A stretch of DNA of 64,000 nt from positions 62,001 to 126,000 of the forward strand of contig NZ_BMMP01000015.1 in NCBI RefSeq assembly GCF_014645895.1, in the 5' to 3' direction. This DNA is from Streptomyces daqingensis. GTDB taxonomy: Bacteria; Actinomycetota; Actinomycetes; Streptomycetales; Streptomycetaceae. The position numbers were made by a program, and so were the translations under genes. The notes beneath the pieces were generated by a model, which saw only the letters and a list, made by a program, of their open reading frames with translations, searched no databases and had not been told where the DNA came from. This document shows positions 35,229-43,045 of this stretch, in pieces. Position 1 is the first letter of the stretch; every line of letters begins with the position of its first letter.

Positions 35229-36458
35229 TCAGTTGAGGCTGACGGGCAGCGAACTCAGGGACCGGAACTCCAGGTTCGGGTTCCAGACCGGTTCGCCCGC
35301 GAGCCGGATCCGCGGGTACCGGGCGAGCAACGCCGTGTAGAACCACTTGAGTTCGAGAGCGGCGATCTGCTTCCCGAGGCACGAGTGCAGGCCCGCACCG
35401 AAGGACAGGTGCTTGCCGCTGTTCGGCCGGTCGAGCTCGAAGGAGTCCGGCCGCTCGAACACCCGGGGGTCCCTGTTGGCCGCTCCCAGGAACAGGGCGA
35501 CGCTCTGCCCCTCCTCGATGCGCACGCCGCCCACGTCCACGGCGCTCGACGCCACGCGCCAGGTGAACTGGTTCGAGGCGTTGTAGCGGACCACTTCACT
35601 GGCCGCGTTGGCGGCGCACGCCGGGTCCGAGAGGAACCGGTCGATCTGCACCGGGTTCGACGCGAAGGCGAGCATGCCGCTGCTCGCGGAACCCGGGGTC
35701 GTGGGCGCGAACAACGCGATGAGCAGCAGCACCAGTTGGTGGACCGTCTGCTGCGGCGTGCAGTCAGTGTCGTCCGGTGCGTTCTGCGCGAGACGGGCGA
35801 TGACCGTCTCCGGCACCACCCGGCCCCGCCTCCCCAGCAGAAGCTCCTCCGCGTAGTCGTGGAGCCCGTCCAGCACGTTCAGCAGCTCGTCGAGCCCGAC
35901 GGGCTGGTCCTGGGGCCCCGACCAGTACGTCATGACGGTGCCGACCCGCGGCATGACGAACTCAAGGTCCTCCTCGGGCACTCCGAAGGCACGCACGGCA
36001 GCCCGTACGGGCAGCTCGGCGGCGAGCGCGGGAACGGCGTCGAGCTCCGACGTCCCGCTCGGCACAGAGGCCACCAGTTCGGACGCCACGCTCTCGACGA
36101 CCCGGCTGTAATGCTCGTGCGCGGCGCGCGTGAATGCCGGAAGCGTGGATTTCTTCAGTGCGTCGTGGAGAGGCGGATCGGTGTACATCATGACGTTCTT
36201 GGTGAAGCGGTGGTAGATGCTGTCGGGCGGCAGCGACCGGCCCGGATATTTCGCACCGAGGACGTTTCCCATGCGCTCCGCCTTGAAGCGGGGGTCGATG
36301 AGCGCGGCGGCGCAGTCGGAGTGCCTCAGCAGGGCCCAGGCGTCCAACTCCTCGCACCAGTGCACCGGTTCGCGCTCCGAGAGATCGGCATAAACCGGAT
36401 AGGGATCGGACACGATACCCGGATCCGACAACGGCGACGCTTCACGTTGTTCAACCAT
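35229..36458 (-). CDS. Cytochrome P450 with an altered I-helix
   Basis: A 409-residue soluble bacterial P450. The haem loop is SFGAGLHSCLGKQ (Cys near residue 358) and the K-helix ExxR motif is SEVVRY, both intact. The I-helix, where most P450s have AGxET with the acid-alcohol pair, reads ALFAPTTPGSA (near 251), so the usual Glu/Asp and Thr are replaced by Thr and Pro. P450s lacking this pair often perform non-standard chemistry (aryl coupling, decarboxylation, or peroxide-driven oxidation), but that is inference here. No ferredoxin or substrate gene is next to it; it is divergent from a secreted M23-type gene. Start chosen at the ATG matching the usual P450 N-terminus (PLSDPGIVSDPYPVYADL). 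Confidence 0.88.
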   Translation of the reverse strand: MVEQREASPLSDPGIVSDPYPVYADLSEREPVHWCEELDAWALLRHSDCAAALIDPRFKAERMGNVLGAKYPGRSLPPDSIYHRFTKNVMMYTDPPLHDALKKSTLPAFTRAAHEHYSRVVESVASELVASVPSGTSELDAVPALAAELPVRAAVRAFGVPEEDLEFVMPRVGTVMTYWSGPQDQPVGLDELLNVLDGLHDYAEELLLGRRGRVVPETVIARLAQNAPDDTDCTPQQTVHQLVLLLIALFAPTTPGSASSGMLAFASNPVQIDRFLSDPACAANAASEVVRYNASNQFTWRVASSAVDVGGVRIEEGQSVALFLGAANRDPRVFERPDSFELDRPNSGKHLSFGAGLHSCLGKQIAALELKWFYTALLARYPRIRLAGEPVWNPNLEFRSLSSLPVSLN

Positions 36459-36761
36459 GAAAAACCCCTTCGACTCCCCCCTGGCGGAATTGCGGATTCC
36501 CCGGCAAAGCGAGTTCGGCCGCAATTCCCTTTTCTCTCGCAGGCTATAAGCGGCCACCGGTCGCGGTGTCGGGGCCACGTGATTTCAAGCGAATGCCGCG
36601 CAATTCTCCTCGGCTCCGGGGCGGCCGGCGTACGCGCCGCAGCCGCGGCCCCTGGAGCCCGCGCCGTCCGGGCCCCCGGCTCCCCGCCCTGTTCCTGGGT
36701 TGTATCCGGTTTGTATGCCCGCCTCCTTCAATCAGCCGTCACCAGCCGAGAAGGAGAGAAC
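36459..36761. other. Divergent intergenic region between P450 and M23 genes
   Basis: No gene is seen. It must hold both promoters. A+T-rich stretches occur near 36470-36600 (P450 side), and AAGGAG before 36762 is the ribosome binding site of the M23 gene. Confidence 0.45.
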
Positions 36762-37340
36762 ATGCAGAAGCGAACGCGCCGCATGCTGGCCGCCGTCAGT
36801 GTGGCCGCCGCCGTGGTGGTCACGGCTCCGCTCGCCGTCGCGCAGGCGGGGGAGACCACCTCTTCGGAAGAGACGCTGGCGGCACGGCCGGCCTTCAAGA
36901 TGCCGTTCAAGTGCGGCCAGAGATGGCGCGGCGCCAACTGGAACGGCCACAGCCCGGGGCACTCCGTCGACTGGAACCACTACAACTCCGCGGGCACCCC
37001 CGACGACCTTGGCCGCAAGGTGCTCGCGAGCGCCGGCGGCAAGGTCCTGAACTCCTACTACTCCAAGACGACCGGCTACGGCAACACGATCGTGATCGGC
37101 CACGGCAACGGCTGGCAGACGCGCTACGCCCACCTGCACACCCGTGCCGTGAGTAAGGGCGCATCCGTCAAGGCGGGGCAGGTCATCGGCAAGGTCGGGA
37201 AGACCTCCGCGAAGTACGAGCTCTCGCCGCACCTGCACTACGAGCAGATACACAGCGGCAGCGTCGTCGTCTCCGTGCTCCAGGGCGTCAAGTACCCCGA
37301 TTTCACCACGCGCTTCCAGGTCAGCAAGAACGGGTGCTGA
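36762..37340 (+). CDS. Secreted M23 (LytM-type) peptidase
   Basis: A 192-residue secreted protein. The signal peptide ends near AVAQAG (about residue 30). The M23 fold shows FKCGQRWRG, HSPGHSVDWN (zinc ligands His and Asp), GNTIVIGHGNGWQTRYAHLH and the HxH motif in SPHLHYEQ. All the zinc ligands are present, unlike in the M23-like protein at 18929. Two cysteines (FKCG and the C-terminal Cys) could pair. No binding module is attached. AAGGAGAG precedes the ATG. Likely a cell-wall endopeptidase. Confidence 0.87.
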   Translation: MQKRTRRMLAAVSVAAAVVVTAPLAVAQAGETTSSEETLAARPAFKMPFKCGQRWRGANWNGHSPGHSVDWNHYNSAGTPDDLGRKVLASAGGKVLNSYYSKTTGYGNTIVIGHGNGWQTRYAHLHTRAVSKGASVKAGQVIGKVGKTSAKYELSPHLHYEQIHSGSVVVSVLQGVKYPDFTTRFQVSKNGC

Positions 37341-37460
37341 CCTCCCGCGTCCACTGACCGCCCGCCGCCGCACCTCGCGGAGGACGGGCAGGCGGGGAGC
37401 CGGCGGTGCGGGCACGGCCGACGAGCCGCGTCCGCACCGCGCCTGTCTCCGCGGCGCCCG

Positions 37461-40349
37461 TCAGCGCAGCGACCGCAGCTTCGCGTCCACCAGCTCGGCC
37501 TGGTCGGGCGCGTCGAGGCGGCGCCACGTCGACAGGGAGCGGTGGAAGTAGCGCCGGGCGGTCTGCTCCCGTCCCGTCGCGTGGTGCAACTCGCCCAGCA
37601 GGCACGCCACCCGGGCCTCAGCGCGCCGGTCCCCGAGCTGCTGCTGCACCGCCAGGGCACCGGTCAGCAGTGCCGACGCCTCCCTGGCGTTGCCCTGACG
37701 CAGGCACAGCTCCCCGATGCTCTGCTGCACGTAGGCCGCGCAGTGCGTGTCGGCCAGATCGTCGAAGATGCCCAGCGCACGCTCCAGTTCGGCCTGCGCC
37801 ACCCCCGGTTCGCCGCGCAGCTCGTGCAGTTCGGCGATCCGGCGGCGCACCTGCGCCTCGCGGTGCCTGTCGCCGACCTCCCGGGAGAGTTCCAGCGCAC
37901 CGTCGAGCCAGCCGGCCGCCGCCTCGGGGTCCTTGCGCTCCAGCCACACCGAGGCGATCGCGTTGTGGGCCACCGCCTCGCCGTGCCGGTCACCGGCCTT
38001 GCCGAAACCGCGCAGCGCGTCGACGAACGCGTCGAGCGCGGCGTCCAGGTCGTCGACGACCCGGTGCACCGATCCGGCGCCGGCCGCCGCCACCGCCTCA
38101 CCGGGCAGATGCCCGAGCTCCGCGAAGATCGCGCGCGACCGGTCGAAGCACTCCAGCGCCTCGGCGTACCGGTCCTGGTAAAGGTGGAGCTGGCCGATGT
38201 TGCGCAGCAGCGCCGCCGCACGCACGCAGGACTTTTCGGGCATCGCCTCGAGGACGAGCTGGTGGGTGCTGCGCCAGTCGCCGTAGTAGCCGCGCATGTC
38301 GAAGAAGCTGGCCATCTCGATCGCGAGGTCGGCGGCCCTGTCGGTATCGCCGAGCCGGACGGCGGCGCCGACGGCGATGACGAGCAGGCGGCGTTCGCTC
38401 TCGAACCATTCGACGGGCCGCGCGCGTACGGTCTCCGCCAGCGCGGCCTCCGGCCCGGTCAGGGGCTCGGGCTCGCCGAGCACCCCGAGGAAGCGGTTGG
38501 GCATCGCGGAGTTGGCGGTGCGCGCGAGGCCGATCAGCGCGTCGGTGACGAGCAACTGCTGCCGCTTCCGCTCCTCGCGGCCGTCCGCCACGGCGAGCTC
38601 CCGGGCGTAGCAGCGCAGGAGTTCGTGCATGCGGTAGCGCTGGAGTCCGACACCGTCCGTCCCCACCAGTTCGAGCAGATGCTCGTCGAGCAGCGTCTCC
38701 AGAGCGGCGGACGCCTCGTCGGTGCTGCCCGTCACCACCGCCGCCGTCCAGCCCGCCACAGCGACGTCGGCGAGCTGCCCGAAGGCGCGGAAGATCCTCA
38801 TGGCGGGGGCGGGGAGTTGCCGGTAGCTCAGCTCCGCGCTGGCCCGCACCTCCATCTCGCCCGTCTGCAGCCGGTCCAGGCGCCCCCGCTCGTCGTGCAG
38901 GGAGTCGGCGAGCGCGCCGACGGCCCAGCCGGGACGGTTCGCCAGCCGGGCGCCCGCGATCCGCACGGCCAGCGGCAGCGAACCGCAGGCGGCGATGACC
39001 CGGTCGACGTCGTCCCCGCCGAGGCGCACCCGGTCCTCCCCGACGATCGCGCCGAAGAGGGCGCGGGCGTCGTCGCGGTCCATCACGCCCAGCGGCGTGT
39101 GGTGCGCCGGCAGCGCCGGCATCCGCCGGCGGGAGCTGACGAGTACCGCGGAGCCCCCGGTGCCGGGCAGCAGGGGGCGGACCTGCGAGCTGGCGGCGGC
39201 GTCGTCCAGGACGATGAGGAAACGCCGCTGCGCCAGACGCGAGCGCAGCAGCGCCGCCCGCTCGCCCGTCTCGGACGGGATGGTGCTGTCGATGACTCCG
39301 AGACCGCGCAGCATCTCCGCCAGCACGTCGCCGGGTTCGCGCGCCCGGCCGCTGGTCCCGCCCAGGTCGACGAAGAGCTGGCCGTCGGGGAACGACTCGC
39401 GGACGCGGTGCGCCACGTGCAGCGACAGCGTCGACTTCCCGGACCCCGGAGGGCCCGAGACGACCACGACGACGGGCTGGCGCCCGGCGGCCGACAGCAA
39501 GCGCTCCAGCAGGCCGATCTCGTCGGCGCGCCCGGTGAAGTCCGGTACGTCCATGGGGAGTTGGCACACCGGCACGGCTTCGGCGGTGCGGCGGCGGGCG
39601 GCGTACCCGTTGATCTCCTCTCCCATGGCGCGCAGCGGGGCGCTCGGTTCGATCCCCAGCTCCGCCGCGATGATGCGCTCCGCCTCGGCGTACGCGGAGC
39701 GGGCCTCGGCGGTGCGGCCGGAGTCGCGGAGCGCCTGCACCACCATCCGCCACAGGTCCTCCCGCAGCGGGTCCTCGGCCAGCCGGGACCGCAGATCGGC
39801 GACGAGGGACGCGTAGTCTCCCAGCCGCAGCCGGACCTCCAGGCACTCGTCGACGGCGACCGACCGCAGCCCTTCGATCCTCGCGATCTCCGGGTCCCAC
39901 ACCACGCTCGACGGCACGTCCTGCAGCACGCTGCCGCGCCACAGGCCGAGCGCCGACTCGTAGGCGCGCAGCGCAGCGGCGTCGTCGCCCTCCTCGCGTT
40001 CGGCGCGGGCCAGCTCCAGCCGCTGTTCGAAGAGGAGCAGGTCGAGTTCGCCGGGCTCGACGTCGAACGCGTAGCCGGACGCCTCGGTCCGGAACCCGTC
40101 AGCCGCGACGCCCGCCTCGGACAGCGCCTGCCGCAGCGTGCGGACGTAGGTGCGGACGTTGGCGACCGCGGACCGCGGCGCGCCTCCCGGCCACAGCACT
40201 TCCGTCAGCAGGTCCAGCGAGACGAACCCGCCCGGCTGCAGCAGCAGCGTGGCGAGGACGGCTCGTGGCTTGGGCCCGCCGATGCGGACGGCGACACCGT
40301 CCGTCCGCACTTTGAGCGCCCCCAGCACTCCGAATGCCGGCTCCCCCAT
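37461..40349 (-). CDS. AfsR/SARP-family regulator with NB-ARC and TPR domains
   Basis: A 962-residue AfsR-type transcription regulator. The N-terminus is an OmpR-like winged helix (FGVLGALKVRTDG, VLATLLLQPGGFVS, VANVRTYVRTLR) followed by a bacterial transcriptional activation domain (about 100-250). The NB-ARC ATPase is at about 290-600, with Walker A VVVSGPPGSGKSTL (near 303) and FLIVLDDAAASSQ. The C-terminal third holds TPR-like repeats (for example AAALLRNIGQLHLYQDRYAEAL, cut here at family motif). ATG 40349 gives a normal N-terminus. SARP regulators often activate antibiotic clusters; its nearest candidate is the PKS-NRPS operon 1 kb away, separated by the ANT-like gene. This link is inference. 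Confidence 0.88.
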   Translation of the reverse strand: MGEPAFGVLGALKVRTDGVAVRIGGPKPRAVLATLLLQPGGFVSLDLLTEVLWPGGAPRSAVANVRTYVRTLRQALSEAGVAADGFRTEASGYAFDVEPGELDLLLFEQRLELARAEREEGDDAAALRAYESALGLWRGSVLQDVPSSVVWDPEIARIEGLRSVAVDECLEVRLRLGDYASLVADLRSRLAEDPLREDLWRMVVQALRDSGRTAEARSAYAEAERIIAAELGIEPSAPLRAMGEEINGYAARRRTAEAVPVCQLPMDVPDFTGRADEIGLLERLLSAAGRQPVVVVVSGPPGSGKSTLSLHVAHRVRESFPDGQLFVDLGGTSGRAREPGDVLAEMLRGLGVIDSTIPSETGERAALLRSRLAQRRFLIVLDDAAASSQVRPLLPGTGGSAVLVSSRRRMPALPAHHTPLGVMDRDDARALFGAIVGEDRVRLGGDDVDRVIAACGSLPLAVRIAGARLANRPGWAVGALADSLHDERGRLDRLQTGEMEVRASAELSYRQLPAPAMRIFRAFGQLADVAVAGWTAAVVTGSTDEASAALETLLDEHLLELVGTDGVGLQRYRMHELLRCYARELAVADGREERKRQQLLVTDALIGLARTANSAMPNRFLGVLGEPEPLTGPEAALAETVRARPVEWFESERRLLVIAVGAAVRLGDTDRAADLAIEMASFFDMRGYYGDWRSTHQLVLEAMPEKSCVRAAALLRNIGQLHLYQDRYAEALECFDRSRAIFAELGHLPGEAVAAAGAGSVHRVVDDLDAALDAFVDALRGFGKAGDRHGEAVAHNAIASVWLERKDPEAAAGWLDGALELSREVGDRHREAQVRRRIAELHELRGEPGVAQAELERALGIFDDLADTHCAAYVQQSIGELCLRQGNAREASALLTGALAVQQQLGDRRAEARVACLLGELHHATGREQTARRYFHRSLSTWRRLDAPDQAELVDAKLRSLR

Positions 40350-40540
40350 ACCGCACGCCTCCGCGATGCTCAGCAATTGCGGCGCAGCGTACCGGTGCAC
40401 GGCGGGCACCGAACAGGGTTACGGGCGATGGCGTGGCCCGCTTGCACGACATGGCCCCGTTTCGTCCCGCCGAACCGGAGCGCTCCGCCCGTACGGTCGC
40501 CGCCTTCGCCGGCTCGGGTCACGGTGTGGATACTGGGCGG

Positions 40541-41371
40541 GTGACCGGCAGCATCGAAGAACCGGGGCCCCTCCCGGAAGGGATCCGCGACTACCTGGAC
40601 GAACTCGTCGCCCGTACCCGCAGCGTGTGCGGGGAGCGGCTGGTGAGCGTCTTCGCCGTCGGCTCCCTCGCGCTCGGCGACTACCGGCACGGCCGCAGCG
40701 ACGTGGACGTCACGGTCGTCGTGGAGCCCGCGCTGCCCGCATCCGCGCTGCGCGACCTCGCCGGTGCCCTCTCCCACCCTGGTCTGCACTGCCCTGCACC
40801 CGGCCTGGAACTGGTGGTCTACGGTGCGGACGCCGTGAGCCGGCCCTCCGGCGGGGCCGGGTACCTGCTGGACCTCAACACCGGTCCCCTGCTGCCGAAC
40901 CGGGCGGGTTTCGACCCCTCGCGGTCCCCCGCGTTCTGGTACGTCATCGACCGCTCGGTCGCCCGACAGTCCGGGCTCCGGCTGTACGGACGTCCCGCTC
41001 GGGAAGTGATCGCCGAACCGGAGCCCTCCGAAGTGCTGGCCGCGCTCCTCGCATCCGTCCGCGAGCACAGCGACGGCGAGGGGCACCTCGCCGACAACCG
41101 TGTGCTCAACGGCAGCCGTTCGGTCGTCTTCTGCCGCACTGGCCGCTGGACGGCAAAGCGTGCCGCGGCACGCCAAGTCGCGGCGGACGAGGAGGAGTTC
41201 CGGCCGCTCCTCGAAGCGGCGGTGCGCAGCTTCGAGCGGCCGCGCTCTTCGCCCGACCCCCTCCCCGGCGCCGCCGTACGGGACTTCCTCATGTGGGTGC
41301 GCGAACGCGTCGAGCAGGCTGTCGAGGAAGGCGCAGCCGCGGCTGACGGCCCGGGAACGGCGGGCGGCTGA
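40541..41371 (+). CDS. ANT(3'')-like nucleotidyltransferase
   Basis: A 276-residue nucleotidyltransferase resembling aminoglycoside adenylyltransferases. The catalytic motif is seen as FAVGSLALGDYRHGRSDVDV (near residue 35-55), the GSxxxG and DxD elements of the family, and the C-terminal helical domain includes NRVLNGSRSVVF and KRAAARQVA, like the AadA C-terminal region. It could inactivate an aminoglycoside-like alcohol, or do another nucleotidyl transfer. The GTG at 40541 is chosen because the motif comes at the usual distance; ATG at 40451 is possible and adds 30 residues. It converges with the PKS-NRPS operon, ending 15 bases from its last stop. Confidence 0.72.
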   Translation: MTGSIEEPGPLPEGIRDYLDELVARTRSVCGERLVSVFAVGSLALGDYRHGRSDVDVTVVVEPALPASALRDLAGALSHPGLHCPAPGLELVVYGADAVSRPSGGAGYLLDLNTGPLLPNRAGFDPSRSPAFWYVIDRSVARQSGLRLYGRPAREVIAEPEPSEVLAALLASVREHSDGEGHLADNRVLNGSRSVVFCRTGRWTAKRAAARQVAADEEEFRPLLEAAVRSFERPRSSPDPLPGAAVRDFLMWVRERVEQAVEEGAAAADGPGTAGG

Positions 41372-41386
41372 GCGGCCGCGTCGCGC

Positions 41387-43045
41387 TCACGGGACGGCGC
41401 GGGCTTCGCGCAGCATGGCACCGGCCAGGCCGGCGTACTCGGCGAGCCAGCCCTCCACCGTTGCGGGCTCGTAAAGGTCCGTCGAGAACTCGGTGTGGAT
41501 CTCGGCGGTCCCGTCAGCGCACGGAAGGAAGCTGAAGCTGCAGTCGCGGCGGGCCGTCAGTCCCGTCTGGTCGGTGACGGTGGTGCTCACGCCCGGCAGG
41601 TCGACGCTCAGATCGACCGAGTTCTGGTACGTCGCCCCCAACGGGATGCTGCTGGGCAGTTCGACGCCGTGATGCCGTGACAGGCCCTCCCGGATCCGCG
41701 CGTACGGGATGAAGTTGGTGATGCCCTCCGCGAGCCCGGCCGTCACCTGACGGCACAGTTCGGAAAGCGTCTCGTCCCCGTCGGTGCGCAGCCGGAGGAT
41801 CACGATGGTGGCGGTGCATGTGACGAGCGTGTCCGTGCTGGGATGCGCGCGGTTGGCGTACGCCGTGCTCAGCACGGCCTCCCCCCTGCCGCTGAGGTGG
41901 TGGAGCAGCCGGACGAGGACCGCGAGCATCACCGCGTAGGGCGTCGTCCCGGTCTCGCGGGCGAAGTCACGCAGCGCGCCGAAGAGTTCGGCCGGGACGA
42001 CCGCGTGGGCCGTCGCTCCCCGCCCGGACAGCACGGCGGGGCGGGGGCGGTCCGCGGGCAGTCCGCTGTCCGGCCGGCAGCCGGCGAGCCGGTCCGCCCA
42101 GAAGTCCACCCGGCGGCGGTGTTCCTCTTCCGGTAGGGCCGAACTCGCCTGCAGGCGGGCGTAGTCGGTGCACTGGGAGGTCGGAGGGGGCAGCGGCCGC
42201 AGAGGAAGGTGCCCCGCCTCGTTGCCGTACAGGGTGCCGAGTTCCTTCAGCAGGACGCTCACGCTCCACCCGTCGCACGAGATGTGGTGCAGGACGAACA
42301 TGAGCGTGCGGCTCTCGTCTCCCGTGCGGAAGAGCTTCACGCGGGGCTGCACGCTTCTCGCGACGTCGAACGGCGTCTGCGCGATCCGGTCGCACGCGGC
42401 TTCGAGGCGTTCCGCACGCTCGGGCGGGGACACCTCGCGCAGGTCCTCGACCGGCAGGGACACCGGACGGGGCGCCAGCACCTCCTGCCACAGCTTCCGT
42501 CCGGGCGACGGCTCTGCGGCCGCGGAGCGGGTGCCGCCGGTGCCGGTGCTCGCCATGGCCTGCTCCCACGCGTACCGGCTGCGCAGCGCGTGGTGACGGT
42601 GGACCAGCTTTTCCAGCGCGCGCCGCAGGGCCGGTACGTCCAGGGGGCCTTCGCACCGCAGTCTGAGGGCGACGTTCCAGACCTGCGGCTCTTTGGTCTG
42701 CTCGTGACGCATCACCATGCCGGACTGCTCCCGCGTGGCCGGTGCGCGTTCCTCGACCGTGCCGGCGTCCTCGGGATCGGCCGCCTCGGGATCGGCCGCC
42801 TCGGGATCGGCAGGGACGCCGTCCTCGGCGTCGTCGGCGTCCTCCCGGGAGGCTTCGGCGGTGCCGGCCGCGAGACGGGCCAGGAGCGCCGGCTTGTGGC
42901 GCCGAAGTGCCGCCTCCAGCAGGGGTCCTGCGCTGCGGGCGGGCGCGTCGTAGCGAAGGGCGCCGCCGCTCGCGCTGAGCCGGACGTCCTCCCGGGCCAC
43001 ATACGACAGCAGGGTCTCCAGCGAGCAGTCTGCCGTGAGCGTCAT
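41387..43045 (-). CDS. Stand-alone terminal condensation-domain protein with TubC docking domain
   Basis: A 552-residue protein. Residues 1-60 (ETLLSYVAREDVRLSASGGALRYDAPARSA) match the TubC-type N-terminal docking domain that pairs NRPS proteins. Residues about 105-545 form a condensation domain with the active-site motif HHISCDG (near 259). There is no adenylation or carrier domain, and no thioesterase occurs in the operon, so it probably takes the chain from the upstream PCP and ends the assembly by condensation with a free amine or by cyclisation. It is coupled to the upstream NRPS gene by an ATGA overlap (43042-43045). Confidence 0.85.
   Translation of the reverse strand: MTLTADCSLETLLSYVAREDVRLSASGGALRYDAPARSAGPLLEAALRRHKPALLARLAAGTAEASREDADDAEDGVPADPEAADPEAADPEDAGTVEERAPATREQSGMVMRHEQTKEPQVWNVALRLRCEGPLDVPALRRALEKLVHRHHALRSRYAWEQAMASTGTGGTRSAAAEPSPGRKLWQEVLAPRPVSLPVEDLREVSPPERAERLEAACDRIAQTPFDVARSVQPRVKLFRTGDESRTLMFVLHHISCDGWSVSVLLKELGTLYGNEAGHLPLRPLPPPTSQCTDYARLQASSALPEEEHRRRVDFWADRLAGCRPDSGLPADRPRPAVLSGRGATAHAVVPAELFGALRDFARETGTTPYAVMLAVLVRLLHHLSGRGEAVLSTAYANRAHPSTDTLVTCTATIVILRLRTDGDETLSELCRQVTAGLAEGITNFIPYARIREGLSRHHGVELPSSIPLGATYQNSVDLSVDLPGVSTTVTDQTGLTARRDCSFSFLPCADGTAEIHTEFSTDLYEPATVEGWLAEYAGLAGAMLREARAVP

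Noticed and set aside
35229..36458. P450 as a tailoring enzyme of the PKS-NRPS operon
   Set aside because: It lies almost 5 kb from the operon end, beyond three unrelated genes and in its own transcription unit; no sequence link supports it.
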